Below, piece by piece: positions 1 to 8,145 of a DNA stretch of 13,835 nucleotides (positions within the stretch are counted from its first letter, which is position 1; each line of letters starts with the position of its first letter). The position numbers and the translations under genes were made by a program. A model generated the notes under the pieces. It made no database searches and was not told where the DNA came from. It saw nothing but the letters and a program-made list of their open reading frames with translations. The DNA comes from Actinobacteria bacterium UBA2286 (GTDB taxonomy: Bacteria; Actinomycetota; Coriobacteriia; Anaerosomatales; Anaerosomataceae): contig DDWM01000047.1 of NCBI GenBank assembly GCA_002345925.1, positions 1 through 13,835 on the forward strand. Direction: 5' to 3'.

Positions 1-395
1 GCCATCTCGTCCAGGCCGAAGCCGAAGACGATCTTGTACGCGAGCGAGCTAACGCCCTGGGTCAGCTCCGTGTGAAGTGCGCTTCGCGTGGCACCCGCAA
101 GAGTGCGCACAGCAACCGGCCCGCCGTGCGGCCCCTCGGTGCGCTCAACGACCCAGCGGCCGTCGTCTTCTTCAAACACAAGGCGCCCAGCTCGACGCCC
201 GCTTGCCGGAGAGTACTGCGGCTCCTTCTCGCGAGCCGTCGGGAATCCGTACAGGACATATCGCGTGAGCGCAGTGAACGTGCTCTTACCCGCTTCGTTT
301 GGGCCGAGAACGACCGTCAGGCCGTCGCCGAAGTCGCCAAGCGTACGCTCAGAAAGTGCGCCGAATGACGCCGCTTCGATTCGCCGGAGTCTCAT
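1..395 (-). CDS. YhaN/SbcC-like AAA ATPase, N-terminal part (runs off window)
   Basis: Only the first 131 codons are in the window; the reading frame is open to base 1. The N-terminus has the fold start typical of SbcC/RecN/YhaN ATPases: a beta strand (MRLRRIEAASFGAL), then the Walker A motif GPNEAGKST at residues 31-39, followed by VLYGFP and, near the edge, the segment VFGFGLDEM, which resembles the YhaN family. Such proteins pair with an SbcD-like nuclease to process DNA ends. The ATG at 395-393 overlaps the TGA of the nuclease gene (ATGA), and a GGAGG lies about 10 bases upstream inside the nuclease gene, so translational coupling is expected. The coiled coil and Walker B are outside the window, so YhaN versus SbcC proper cannot be decided; the LDEM segment favours YhaN. 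Confidence 0.88.
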   Translation of the reverse strand, partial: MRLRRIEAASFGALSERTLGDFGDGLTVVLGPNEAGKSTFTALTRYVLYGFPTAREKEPQYSPASGRRAGRLVFEEDDGRWVVERTEGPHGGPVAVRTLAGATRSALHTELTQGVSSLAYKIVFGFGLDEM

Positions 396-1642
396 CGGGC
401 ATCGCCCTCCAGAAGCCGGTCGAGTGCGAGATCGCGTGCGCGTGTGAGAACATCCGCAGCGTCGGGAGTGAGGGTCGAATCGGCAACGCGATCAAGTAGC
501 GCCGAGGCGACCTCGTCGACGAACGCCGCACCATGCTCAGCGTCCACGAGCAAATCATCGACTAGACGCACGACGTCTCCGGTGAAGTCCTCGGCGCTTC
601 GAAGCGCATCGATATCGATTGCCGGACGGGTGCGGTCTCGCACACGGTCGATCCACGCCCAAGGCTCCAGGCCGAGCGCTTCATCGCGCGCGTCATCTAC
701 GAGCGCAGAAAGTGCACCCGGGGCCTGCAGCATGGAGTGCACATCAGAGCGCCCGGTAAGGTCAAGGCGCACGATCATCGGTACGGGCGAGGCCGTAAGC
801 GCGACATCGACCGCAGCGGCAATCGCGTCGCGAACGTCGTCGAGGCGGGTTGCGGAGGTGAGGTCTGCCTCGGCCTGGTGCCAGCCGATCGAGGCCAGCG
901 GCAAGAACTCCGCGCTGACCACTCCGCCGTCGATGGTGACCTCAAAGCAACCTCGGGGACCAGACTGCGTGGGGTCGAGTCCTTGCGGACATCCCGCGTA
1001 GACCGCGAACGGTGCCTCCGAGAGGATCTCCGGCTTATGGATGTGCCCGAGCGCCCAATAGTCCATGCCGCCGGAGCGAAGATCGTCGAGCGTGCAAGGA
1101 GCGTAGTCGTCATATCCCGGCCGGCCACCGACGTTCGTGTGCAGCACCCCAACGGCAACAGTGTCGCCGATCTCGCGCTTGAAGCCGCTGGCGAAGTTAC
1201 TGGTCTCTGCCGAGCGACGATAGCTGCGACCGTAGAGCGCACAGATCTGATCGCCGTCGCGTTCGACCGTGAAACGTTCAACGCGGTCATCCGCGAAGAC
1301 GGTGACGTTGCCGGGCATAGCGATACCTGCCGACCAACCCGAAGACGGATCATGGTTGCCGTGTACGACGAACACGCGGATTCCCGCATGCTCGAGCGTG
1401 GCGGCAGCCTTGGCGAACGCGAGCTGCGAGCGAACGCGTCGCTCGGCCTGGTTGTATACGTCACCGGAGATCACGAGGAAGTCGGCGCCTCGCTCTATGC
1501 AGACGGCGACGAGCGACTCAAGCGCGTGATACGTGCTGGCAGCGAGTGCGTCGCGCACGCGCGTATCCTGCGCGTCGACGCCGCCGAACGGCGCATCAAG
1601 ATGCAAGTCGGCTGCGTGTATGAAGCGAACAGGTCTGCCCAT
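392..1642 (-). CDS. SbcD/YhaO-like metallophosphoesterase, DNA repair exonuclease
   Basis: A 416-residue calcineurin-like phosphoesterase of the Mre11/SbcD/YhaO group. The metal-binding motifs are visible in order: DLH at 12-14, GD at 60-61 (VISGDVYNQ), GNHD at 95-98, LHTN with H168, and GHIH at 199-202. The remaining 200 residues match the capping and ATPase-binding region expected of this group. These nucleases cut DNA ends in a complex with an SbcC/YhaN ATPase, and that partner is encoded directly downstream with a 4-base ATGA overlap. The ATG at 1642 has GGAGGG a few bases upstream. The gene begins 70 bases after the bioY stop; that gap contains the palindrome CCTATAGG and short inverted repeats but no convincing promoter or terminator. 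The family is near certain; substrate preference is inferred. Confidence 0.93.
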   Translation of the reverse strand: MGRPVRFIHAADLHLDAPFGGVDAQDTRVRDALAASTYHALESLVAVCIERGADFLVISGDVYNQAERRVRSQLAFAKAAATLEHAGIRVFVVHGNHDPSSGWSAGIAMPGNVTVFADDRVERFTVERDGDQICALYGRSYRRSAETSNFASGFKREIGDTVAVGVLHTNVGGRPGYDDYAPCTLDDLRSGGMDYWALGHIHKPEILSEAPFAVYAGCPQGLDPTQSGPRGCFEVTIDGGVVSAEFLPLASIGWHQAEADLTSATRLDDVRDAIAAAVDVALTASPVPMIVRLDLTGRSDVHSMLQAPGALSALVDDARDEALGLEPWAWIDRVRDRTRPAIDIDALRSAEDFTGDVVRLVDDLLVDAEHGAAFVDEVASALLDRVADSTLTPDAADVLTRARDLALDRLLEGDAR

Positions 1643-1712
1643 TGGCCCTCCGTCAGTCCCCGGTTCCCCGGCACCCCTCTATCCTATAGGGAGGGTCTGA
1701 CACAAGAAAGGC

Positions 1713-2258
1713 TCAGAGCGAAGGCAGTGCGCCCGCTTTGCGAATCGATATCGCGAATCCAATGGCCGCTGCGGCCTTGAGCGCATCCCACGGCACGAAC
1801 GGCACCACACCGAGCGCAAACGCCTTAGACAGGCCCATACCGGTCACAAACGACAACTGGAGCCATCCCACCACGTAAACCACGATGATGACGATCGCGG
1901 AGGCCGCGATGTACGCGGGCAGGAGACCGATTCGTTTCTCGGCGATCTTGCGTACCCACGCGCCGAGAAATGCGCCGAGCATGAAGCCGAGAAGGAAGCC
2001 ACCCGTCGGTCCGGCAAGCACAGCCAGGCCGGCCTTGCCGCCAGCGAAGACCGGCACACCGATCGCACCGATAAGCAGATATGTGCCAGTGGCTGCGAGG
2101 GCGCCGACGGGCGACAGCACGAGTGCCGCAAGCACGACTGCCATTACCTGCAGCGTGAGGGGCACCGTACCAACAGGAATGCTGATGAACGCCGAAACCG
2201 CGATAAGCGCGGCGACAAGCGCTGCCGTAACGGTGGTGCGGGTGCGAGCAAGGTTCAT
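1713..2258 (-). CDS. bioY: BioY, biotin ECF transporter substrate-binding (S) component
   Basis: A 181-residue hydrophobic protein with about six membrane helices. Family signatures are clear: VPLTLQVMAVVLAALVLSP near residue 32, then GAIGVPVFAGG, GPTGGFLLGF and the C-terminal FVPWDALKAAAA. BioY captures biotin in the membrane and works with the shared ECF module (EcfA, EcfA', EcfT) or alone; none of these genes is in the window. I place the start at the ATG of MNLART (2258) because GAGGAG lies five bases upstream. An in-frame extension to 2327 would run through the promoter and operator described below and has no ribosome site. No biotin synthesis genes are nearby. The BirA-type operator upstream independently supports the biotin assignment. 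Confidence 0.94.
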   Translation of the reverse strand: MNLARTRTTVTAALVAALIAVSAFISIPVGTVPLTLQVMAVVLAALVLSPVGALAATGTYLLIGAIGVPVFAGGKAGLAVLAGPTGGFLLGFMLGAFLGAWVRKIAEKRIGLLPAYIAASAIVIIVVYVVGWLQLSFVTGMGLSKAFALGVVPFVPWDALKAAAAIGFAISIRKAGALPSL

Positions 2259-2273
2259 GTGTTCTCCTCGGCT

Positions 2274-2300
2274 GTAAACTGGATTGCGTGCGCGGTTTAC
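2274..2300 (-). promoter_or_regulatory. BirA-type biotin operator upstream of bioY
   Basis: GTAAAC at 2274-2279 and GTTTAC at 2295-2300 form a perfect inverted repeat with a 15-base spacer. This matches the known BirA operator architecture (TTGTAAAC, about 14-16 bases, GTTTACAA). The site overlaps the -10 box and the predicted start of transcription and ends 15 bases before the bioY start, so biotinyl-AMP-loaded BirA would block initiation. It implies a bifunctional BirA with an N-terminal DNA-binding domain elsewhere in the genome; that gene is not in this window. Confidence 0.8.
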
Positions 2301-2327
2301 TGTACTGGCACAGCGAAGTACCGTCAA
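2299..2327 (-). promoter_or_regulatory. Sigma70-like promoter of bioY
   Basis: Reading the minus strand, TTGACG (2327-2322) is separated by exactly 17 bases from TACAGT (2304-2299). Both boxes are close to the sigma70 consensus, and the position gives a leader of roughly 35 bases before the bioY ATG. The promoter lies wholly in the gap after the large cytochrome gene, which ends at 2342, so bioY and possibly the two repair genes form their own transcription unit. The -10 overlaps the BirA operator. Confidence 0.72.
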
Positions 2328-2341
2328 CGCACTTCTGGGAG

Positions 2342-5338
2342 CTAACGCGTGTAGGAGTGCTTCGCGCCGGCGGTGTGGCAGGCGTTGGTGCAGCTGCCGT
2401 CATCGGGCGCGTCGGGCAGCACGAACCCGATGTCGCTGCGGATGAGGCGCTCCTCGGTGGGAGAACCGTGGCTCACGTGGCAGGATGCGCACCCGAAGCC
2501 CTGCTCGCGGACGTGAAGTCCGTGCAGCTCAGGAGCCACACCGGCGCTGTCGTAGAAGAAGCTGCCCGTTGTGCCGGTGTCTTCCACGCTCGTGAAGTAG
2601 ACCGAATACTTGTGGCACGAGTAGCAGAGCATGTCGGCGTCAGACGGGCTCACGCCCAGGTACGGCTTCAGCAGGATGGGTGCCTGTGCCGAGGAGTGCG
2701 TGCCGACCGGAGTGGCGGGGTTAGAGCTGCCATGGCAGTCCTTGCAGAAGAGCACGCTGCTGTTAGTCCAGCTGCCCTCGAACGATCCGTTCTGCGCCAC
2801 GGTCGCGCTTACGCCCTCTACGGCGTGCACGGATGCGTTCTGATCGTTCACCTCGGCGGCGATATCGCGGCCGCCCTCAAGATCGGAGTATGCCGAGTGG
2901 CACTTGAGGCAGACCTCGTACTCGTTCACGACCGGCTGAACGTTGCTGTACGTGATCGCAGCGCCAACTCCGGTGTTGGTGATCCCCGAGCCGAACACGC
3001 CCTTGAGCCTGCCGTACACAAGCGGAGCGACGGCAACGGTCGAGGTGGCCTCGTGCGGGTCGTGACAGTCCGCGCACTCAACGTGGCGAGCGAACGGGGG
3101 CGTCTCGGTGGAGTTATGTGCGTCAGCGACGGCGCTCACCGGATGGCGAGAATACCCAACCATGCCGAGGTCGGCGATTGCGAGTGCAGGAGCGACGCCC
3201 GCGCGCTCAACACCGCCGCCGGAGAATGTGAGTATGCCGGCAAGCGTAGTGCCTGCGACGTTGTGATTGAAGACCTGGACGCTCGGCTCGGCGGCTTTTG
3301 CGGTGTCGCGGTCCCACCAGCCACCGTTACCGGCGACAAGCTCCACGCGGCCATCGCCGTCGATATCGCCGGCTGCCAGCGAACCGGTGCCGAAGCCCTT
3401 GCCTGTGTCGAAGCGCTGTGGAGCGCTCAAGCCAGGGCCAGACTGCGAGAAGACGTTCACGGTGCTTGTGCCATCAGCGCCATACACGGCCACAGAAAGC
3501 TCGGCGGTAGCACTGAAGGGCAGCACATCGGCCACGAGCGTGTCCCACGCCTGCGCGCCCGCCTCGGCGTTCACGCTCTCATCACTGAGAAGTGTGCCGT
3601 CTGCTGCAAAGATGGACACGCTGTCGACAGCATCGCCGCTGTTGGCGATCACGATCTCGACGCCTGCCGCAGGCCACACATCGCCGATGCTAGGCCCGCG
3701 TGGGCCGACCTTGGTGGCGGCCGTATCGACAATCGAAAGCGTGCCGGGGACCGCCTCGGAGAGTAGGTTGTACTCAGGAACCGAGCTGTCCGTGATGACA
3801 ACGTCGGCGAACGCGGTGCCGGTGACGTTTCCGGTCGCGATGCCGGTGGGCGTGCCACCAACGGCGATGGGGCCGCCGACAGGCGTGAGCGAGCCGAGAC
3901 CGTCCCAGCGATAGACATACAGGTTACCGGCGTCGGCATCGAGCGCGAGAACCTCGACGAGGTTGTCGACGTCGTCTATGACATCGGCCACAGCGACGAA
4001 CTCGGCTGTAGCGGTGATCGCCTGGATACCGGGCCCGAAGTTGGTGGTGATGCCCTTGAGGTCGTCTTGGATGAACACCGCAAGGCGTGCCACTGTGGGA
4101 TCTGCGACAACCACGTCAACCGTGCCATCACCGTCGATGTCGCCGGTCGCCATGTCGCCGACTCCGGCAGGAGCGCGGTACTCACGCGGCCCGCGGATCG
4201 TACGCGGTGTGGTGGCGGTTGCCTCGGTACCGTAGATAGCGACCCGGCCGAAGACCGCCGTCTCCGCAGACGGCGAGACCGCTACGACAAGCTCAGGGTC
4301 ACCGGCAGCGCTAGCCGGGTAGCCGAGCGTCGCGAGGTCTGTCGCGGCAGGACCATCTGAGTCGTGGCAGCGGTCGCATAGCGCGCGACCAGCCGCGTCA
4401 GCAAGCTTGGGGACTGCGTTGCCCGTGCCATCGTCGCGTCCCATGGAGGCATGACATGCCTGGCACTCGCCCGTGAGCTGCGTGGCGCCTGTAGCGGGCC
4501 ACTCGCCAGCGATAGTCGTGACCGCCGAGGAAACGGCGTGTCCGGATGTCGCATATACCGCCGAGCCGGGATACGTGCCCTGCGATGTTGGGTGGCAGCC
4601 GAAGCACAGGCGCCTGTCGTTAGCAGGTACCGTGAACGTCGTGGCAAGCGCCGGTGGCGTGATTTGACCCACGATCAGCGGTGCGATAGCCGAGCCGTGC
4701 GCCACGTGACAGACCGAGCAGCGGACCTTGGTCCCGTTAGCGGGATCCGGAAGCTGCGTGTAGTGACCGGTCTGGCGGTAGACCGTGAGCCCGTCAAAGG
4801 TGTCGAGTGGACGGTCTGCGTGACAGGTGGTGCAGTACTCCTCGGCCTGGAAGACGGGCGTACCCGTCGACATCCGCGAGCGGAGCAGCTTGGGGAACGG
4901 AGTGGTGCCGCTGATCTTGTCGGCACCGTGCGAGTCGTGGCAGCTGCTGCACTGCTTGACCGACGGACCGTACGGCGAGGCGACAGGCGCAAGGGTGTGC
5001 GCGGAGGTTGCGTTGAACGACGACTGCACATCCGTGCCTGAGCCGAGCGCCTCGTAGCCATGGCAGACGAAACAGAGTTGTGTGTCGCCAGTGTCTGAAG
5101 GCACTGCTAGCGCGAGTGCGCTGGAGGTCATCTCCCAGCTATCGGTGGTCACTCGGCCAAAAGATCCGGGTGCACTGTGCGCGCGGTGACACATCGCGCA
5201 GGTGTCGGTATCGAGGGTGGTAGCCACGTGAGGTGCCGTCTCGGCAAGAGCCACCGGGGAAGCCAAAAAGACGCACGCAAGCGCGAACGTCAAGACCGCA
5301 GTAGCCCTGCGGCGGCGATACCCCGGACCCCAGTCCAT
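2342..5338 (-). CDS. Secreted multiheme cytochrome c with an inserted FG-GAP/VCBS beta-propeller
   Basis: A 998-residue secreted protein. Residues 1-32 are a signal peptide (arginine-rich start, hydrophobic core, ALA cleavage site). Eight CxxCH heme sites follow, with first cysteines near 47, 89, 130, 169, 207, 245, 292 and 321. Residues about 349-725 carry no heme site and consist of roughly seven FG-GAP-like repeats, two with calcium-type loops DIDGDG at 400-405 and 658-663. Five more CxxCH sites follow near 755, 810, 865, 905 and 950, and a last CTNACH (CxxxCH) at 983. Several sites have the CxxCHxxHG form of doubled-CXXCH cytochromes (for example CSVCHVAHG). The likely role is electron transfer in or across the cell wall. 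I chose ATG 5338 because the signal peptide begins there; an in-frame ATG at 5395 would add 19 residues. Partners are inferred from context only. Confidence 0.9.
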   Translation of the reverse strand: MDWGPGYRRRRATAVLTFALACVFLASPVALAETAPHVATTLDTDTCAMCHRAHSAPGSFGRVTTDSWEMTSSALALAVPSDTGDTQLCFVCHGYEALGSGTDVQSSFNATSAHTLAPVASPYGPSVKQCSSCHDSHGADKISGTTPFPKLLRSRMSTGTPVFQAEEYCTTCHADRPLDTFDGLTVYRQTGHYTQLPDPANGTKVRCSVCHVAHGSAIAPLIVGQITPPALATTFTVPANDRRLCFGCHPTSQGTYPGSAVYATSGHAVSSAVTTIAGEWPATGATQLTGECQACHASMGRDDGTGNAVPKLADAAGRALCDRCHDSDGPAATDLATLGYPASAAGDPELVVAVSPSAETAVFGRVAIYGTEATATTPRTIRGPREYRAPAGVGDMATGDIDGDGTVDVVVADPTVARLAVFIQDDLKGITTNFGPGIQAITATAEFVAVADVIDDVDNLVEVLALDADAGNLYVYRWDGLGSLTPVGGPIAVGGTPTGIATGNVTGTAFADVVITDSSVPEYNLLSEAVPGTLSIVDTAATKVGPRGPSIGDVWPAAGVEIVIANSGDAVDSVSIFAADGTLLSDESVNAEAGAQAWDTLVADVLPFSATAELSVAVYGADGTSTVNVFSQSGPGLSAPQRFDTGKGFGTGSLAAGDIDGDGRVELVAGNGGWWDRDTAKAAEPSVQVFNHNVAGTTLAGILTFSGGGVERAGVAPALAIADLGMVGYSRHPVSAVADAHNSTETPPFARHVECADCHDPHEATSTVAVAPLVYGRLKGVFGSGITNTGVGAAITYSNVQPVVNEYEVCLKCHSAYSDLEGGRDIAAEVNDQNASVHAVEGVSATVAQNGSFEGSWTNSSVLFCKDCHGSSNPATPVGTHSSAQAPILLKPYLGVSPSDADMLCYSCHKYSVYFTSVEDTGTTGSFFYDSAGVAPELHGLHVREQGFGCASCHVSHGSPTEERLIRSDIGFVLPDAPDDGSCTNACHTAGAKHSYTR

Positions 5339-5404
5339 TACACCATCCTGGATTGTCGTGTGCGACGACGCGAATCTGCCGGAAACGCGCCGCACAACCC
5401 CTTC

Positions 5405-5436
5405 GCAGAGTATACGACGAAGTCGTCGGACTCTGC
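5405..5436 (-). other. Composite intergenic stem-loop between surface-protein and cytochrome genes
   Basis: Outer arms GCAGAGT (5405-5411) and ACTCTGC (5430-5436) pair perfectly over 7 bp. Inside, ACGAC (5414-5418) and GTCGT (5422-5426) pair over 5 bp around a 3-base loop, leaving a small 2x3 internal loop. It lies in the 141-base gap between the CWB2 gene stop (5480) and the cytochrome start (5338). There is no U-tract on either side, so it is not a standard intrinsic terminator; it may be an RNA-stability or processing element. On the minus strand a TATACT (5414-5409) inside the arm resembles a -10 box, but I see no good -35. Confidence 0.5.
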
Positions 5437-5479
5437 ACCCTCTAGCAGCGGAATTCTCTGCCTATCCGGCGGTTCCTGC

Positions 5480-8113
5480 CTACTGAACAATGTCTTGAAC
5501 AGCGGTCCTCACCGCCGCGGAGACAGCGGCCGTGCTTCCGAGGTAACGGACCTCCATGATTGAGGCCTTGTTGGCGGTGATTGCAGCTCCCACAGAAGGC
5601 GTGAGCTTGGTGCCGTCCGTGAGCAGCAAGATAGAGCCGTCGAGGCCCTGTAGAACTCCGCCTGCAAGAGCGTCAGGGAAGTTCGTACCTGTTGCAATCG
5701 CGGGCGCACGCCAGCTGAGACCAGCGCTAGTGACTCCATAGTCCACGACCGCAAGACCGGTAGCGTATCGGTTGGGTCCTTCTAGCCTCAGGACACTGCC
5801 CGGGAATGCGGTCTTCAGCTGGTTCTCCACCGAAGTGGAGACTGCAGCCGAGCTACCGAGGATGATCACTCGTGTGCCACGGGCCTTCATGATATCGAGC
5901 GTCGCCTGCGGAATCGTCCCAGTCGCCGGCGCCAAGTAGAGCGGCCAACCCTTCGCGGCAGCGATTGGAGAAGCAGCGAGGGCATCGGGGAAGTTCGCTC
6001 CGGTGGCCACGAACATCACGCCGTCGTAGGACACGTTCAGAGACTTGACCTTCTTGGCGATCTCATTGGCTGTTGCGTAGCGGTTGCTGCCGGCCAGACG
6101 ATCAGGAGTGGCCATGCCGGGAATGGCGTCGATTGCACTCGCCACTCCGGCCGAAACCGCAGCTTCACTGCCGAGGATGTACGCCTTCGTCGCGCCGAGG
6201 CGCTCGATTTCAGCCTTGACTGCCGAGGGAAGCGTGTTTGGATCGGTCAGCAGGATCGGCGCGCCCTCAAAGCCCGCAAGCGCGGCACCGCCGAGTGCAT
6301 CCGGCCAGTTCGCGCCGGTCGCGATCACTACGGTGTCGGCTCCGCTCGGGAATGCGAGCTTCGCGGCTTCGACAGCGGTCTCGTATCGATTGGCGCCCTC
6401 GATATCGGTGTAGACGGTCTCCGGCGGCATGCCGACGATGCTGAACGCAACCGTAGCGGTGGGCTCTTTGTTGCCGGCGTTGTCGGTGGATGCGTACGCC
6501 AGCGAGTAGCTGCCCGCGCCGGTGACCGTAACGTTCGTGCCGGTGCCGGAGCTCGCGGCAGTGCCAGTGACGGCCCACTGGGTCTTCTGGATGCCCGAGC
6601 GATCGTCGGTAGGCGTGAGCGTGATCTGCGCGATGCCGTCAGCATACGACGCGACATGGTTGTCGGTTGTATCAGGAACTGTGCGATCGGTGCGTACCTC
6701 GTAGTGCAGCGGCGTGAGGCTCCAGTTGCCCGCAGCATCGCGTGCTATCACGTGGAAGTAGCTAACACCCTCCGGGACGGCGACCGTCGTTGTGACAGCG
6801 GAGCCCAGGGTGGTCTCGGCGGGGCGGGTCGTGGACGAGGTGTCGCGCACGTACGAGTAGCCGGTCACGCCGATATTGTCGGAGGCGCTCCAGGCAAACG
6901 TCGCAGAGGAGCCGCTGTACCAGCTCGCCTGAACGGGATGCGTGCTTGAGGTGAGGGACGTCATCGTCGGCTTAGTGGTGTCCGGGACCGGAACTGTGCC
7001 GGCGATACTCCAGGTTGCGCCGTCGGCGGTAACGACGATCGTGCCTGCCAGGCCCACAGCAACACCGCGCGTTCCGATGAAGGACACCGCGGCGAGATCC
7101 ATGGTCGTCTGACTTGTAGACTGGGTCCAGCTGGAGCCCCCATTGATCGTGCGGAGGATCTTTCCGCCGGCACCCACAGTCCATGCGTTCGTGGCACTCG
7201 TCATATCCACACCGTTAAGCGCTGTGGTTCCAACGCCCGTGCCCTCAGTCCATGCCGTGCCGCCGTTGGAGCTCCGGAACACACGGCCGACCGAGCTCAC
7301 GATGACTCCGTCAGTCGCCGTGCCGAACGCGACGCCGGTTAGCCGAAGCGCCACGGGGAAGATCTTACGGGTCCAGGTGTAGCCGCCGTCAGCCGTGGCG
7401 TGCACGGTCGATGTGTCTTCGTTGGGGAACATGTCGTCCCCTACCGCCCAGCCCCGGGTGTTGTCGAAGAAATCAACCGAAAGCATCTCGCCCTCGCCCG
7501 ACCAGTATGGGTTGCCTAGCGGGTCCGGGGTGTAGTGGATCTTAGGAGCAAGAACCGGCTGCTGCCCCCAGAAGGCGCCGCCGTTGTACTCCGAACGCCA
7601 CACCTGCTCAGAGTAGTACAGGCCATCATTAGGTCTTGTTCCGCCGAAGACCGTCGCCCCGTCCGTTGAGCCCGGAATCGCAGTGACCCCGCTCAGGCCG
7701 ATCGCTGGCGCACCCTGCTGGTTCGCGGTCATGTCCGCACTCGCGACCGTCCACGACGAACCACCATTGATCGTCCTATACACCGCGCGGTCATACGTCA
7801 CTGCCACGCCCACGGTCGTACTCCAGAAGGCGATTCCACGGAAGTCTGCGGTCGTCGTTCCCGTGGTGAGCTTCACCCAGGTGTTCCCGCCGTCCGTGGT
7901 CTTGATGATCGTGCCGAGAGCACCTGCGGCGTAACCGACAGTATCGCTCACCATCGTCACGCACTTGAGGTCTGCTGTAGTCACTGCGGTCGGCGTGACT
8001 GGTGCCGGGGCCACTGTCGCGCTCGGCTCGGCGAAGGCCACGACAGGGAGCGGCATCGCGAATGCGAGAGCCACGACCAGGGCTGCCGCGATGCGGCGCC
8101 TGAACTGTTTCAT
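5480..8113 (-). CDS. Secreted YCF48/BNR-propeller protein with Ig-like domains and three CWB2 cell-wall-binding repeats
   Basis: An 877-residue surface protein. A signal peptide (MKQFRRR, hydrophobic core, VAFA cleavage near 28) is followed by about 330 residues carrying six Asp-box-like motifs of the form T-x-D/N-G-G-x-x-W (near 72, 114, 240, 281, 322 and 362), as in YCF48/sialidase-type propellers. Residues about 380-475 and 480-560 are Ig-like; the second ends with YASTDNAGNKE, resembling OmpL47-type domains. Residues 571-877 are three tandem CWB2 repeats, each opening GANRYETA, GSNRYATA or GPNRYATG and containing the GxNxPDAL motif and an ILGS- or LGS-type segment. CWB2 triplets anchor proteins non-covalently to secondary cell-wall polymers. 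The propeller's ligand is unknown. ATG 8113 is preceded by GAGG and GGTG elements. Together with the neighbouring cytochromes it may be an envelope scaffold, which is an inference. Confidence 0.9.
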   Translation of the reverse strand: MKQFRRRIAAALVVALAFAMPLPVVAFAEPSATVAPAPVTPTAVTTADLKCVTMVSDTVGYAAGALGTIIKTTDGGNTWVKLTTGTTTADFRGIAFWSTTVGVAVTYDRAVYRTINGGSSWTVASADMTANQQGAPAIGLSGVTAIPGSTDGATVFGGTRPNDGLYYSEQVWRSEYNGGAFWGQQPVLAPKIHYTPDPLGNPYWSGEGEMLSVDFFDNTRGWAVGDDMFPNEDTSTVHATADGGYTWTRKIFPVALRLTGVAFGTATDGVIVSSVGRVFRSSNGGTAWTEGTGVGTTALNGVDMTSATNAWTVGAGGKILRTINGGSSWTQSTSQTTMDLAAVSFIGTRGVAVGLAGTIVVTADGATWSIAGTVPVPDTTKPTMTSLTSSTHPVQASWYSGSSATFAWSASDNIGVTGYSYVRDTSSTTRPAETTLGSAVTTTVAVPEGVSYFHVIARDAAGNWSLTPLHYEVRTDRTVPDTTDNHVASYADGIAQITLTPTDDRSGIQKTQWAVTGTAASSGTGTNVTVTGAGSYSLAYASTDNAGNKEPTATVAFSIVGMPPETVYTDIEGANRYETAVEAAKLAFPSGADTVVIATGANWPDALGGAALAGFEGAPILLTDPNTLPSAVKAEIERLGATKAYILGSEAAVSAGVASAIDAIPGMATPDRLAGSNRYATANEIAKKVKSLNVSYDGVMFVATGANFPDALAASPIAAAKGWPLYLAPATGTIPQATLDIMKARGTRVIILGSSAAVSTSVENQLKTAFPGSVLRLEGPNRYATGLAVVDYGVTSAGLSWRAPAIATGTNFPDALAGGVLQGLDGSILLLTDGTKLTPSVGAAITANKASIMEVRYLGSTAAVSAAVRTAVQDIVQ

Positions 8114-8145
8114 TTCACCACGTCCTCAAGGCGATGCCGGTCGCC

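Noticed and set aside
1643..1712. Promoter for the nuclease gene around CCTATAGG
   Set aside because: TATAGG resembles a -10 box but no acceptable -35 occurs at 16-18 bases; the palindrome alone is weak evidence.
737..1780. Plus-strand open frame of 347 codons
   Set aside because: It is antisense to the nuclease gene, whose metal-binding motifs are all intact on the minus strand, and it runs on into the end of bioY.
2259..2327. N-terminal extension of BioY to 2327
   Set aside because: The extra 23 codons would cover the -35, -10 and BirA operator; there is no ribosome site, whereas ATG 2258 has GAGGAG at good spacing.
2288..3766. Plus-strand open frame of 492 codons
   Set aside because: It lies antisense to the heme- and propeller-coding gene, shows no domain or signal and has low-complexity composition typical of the antisense frame of GC-rich genes.
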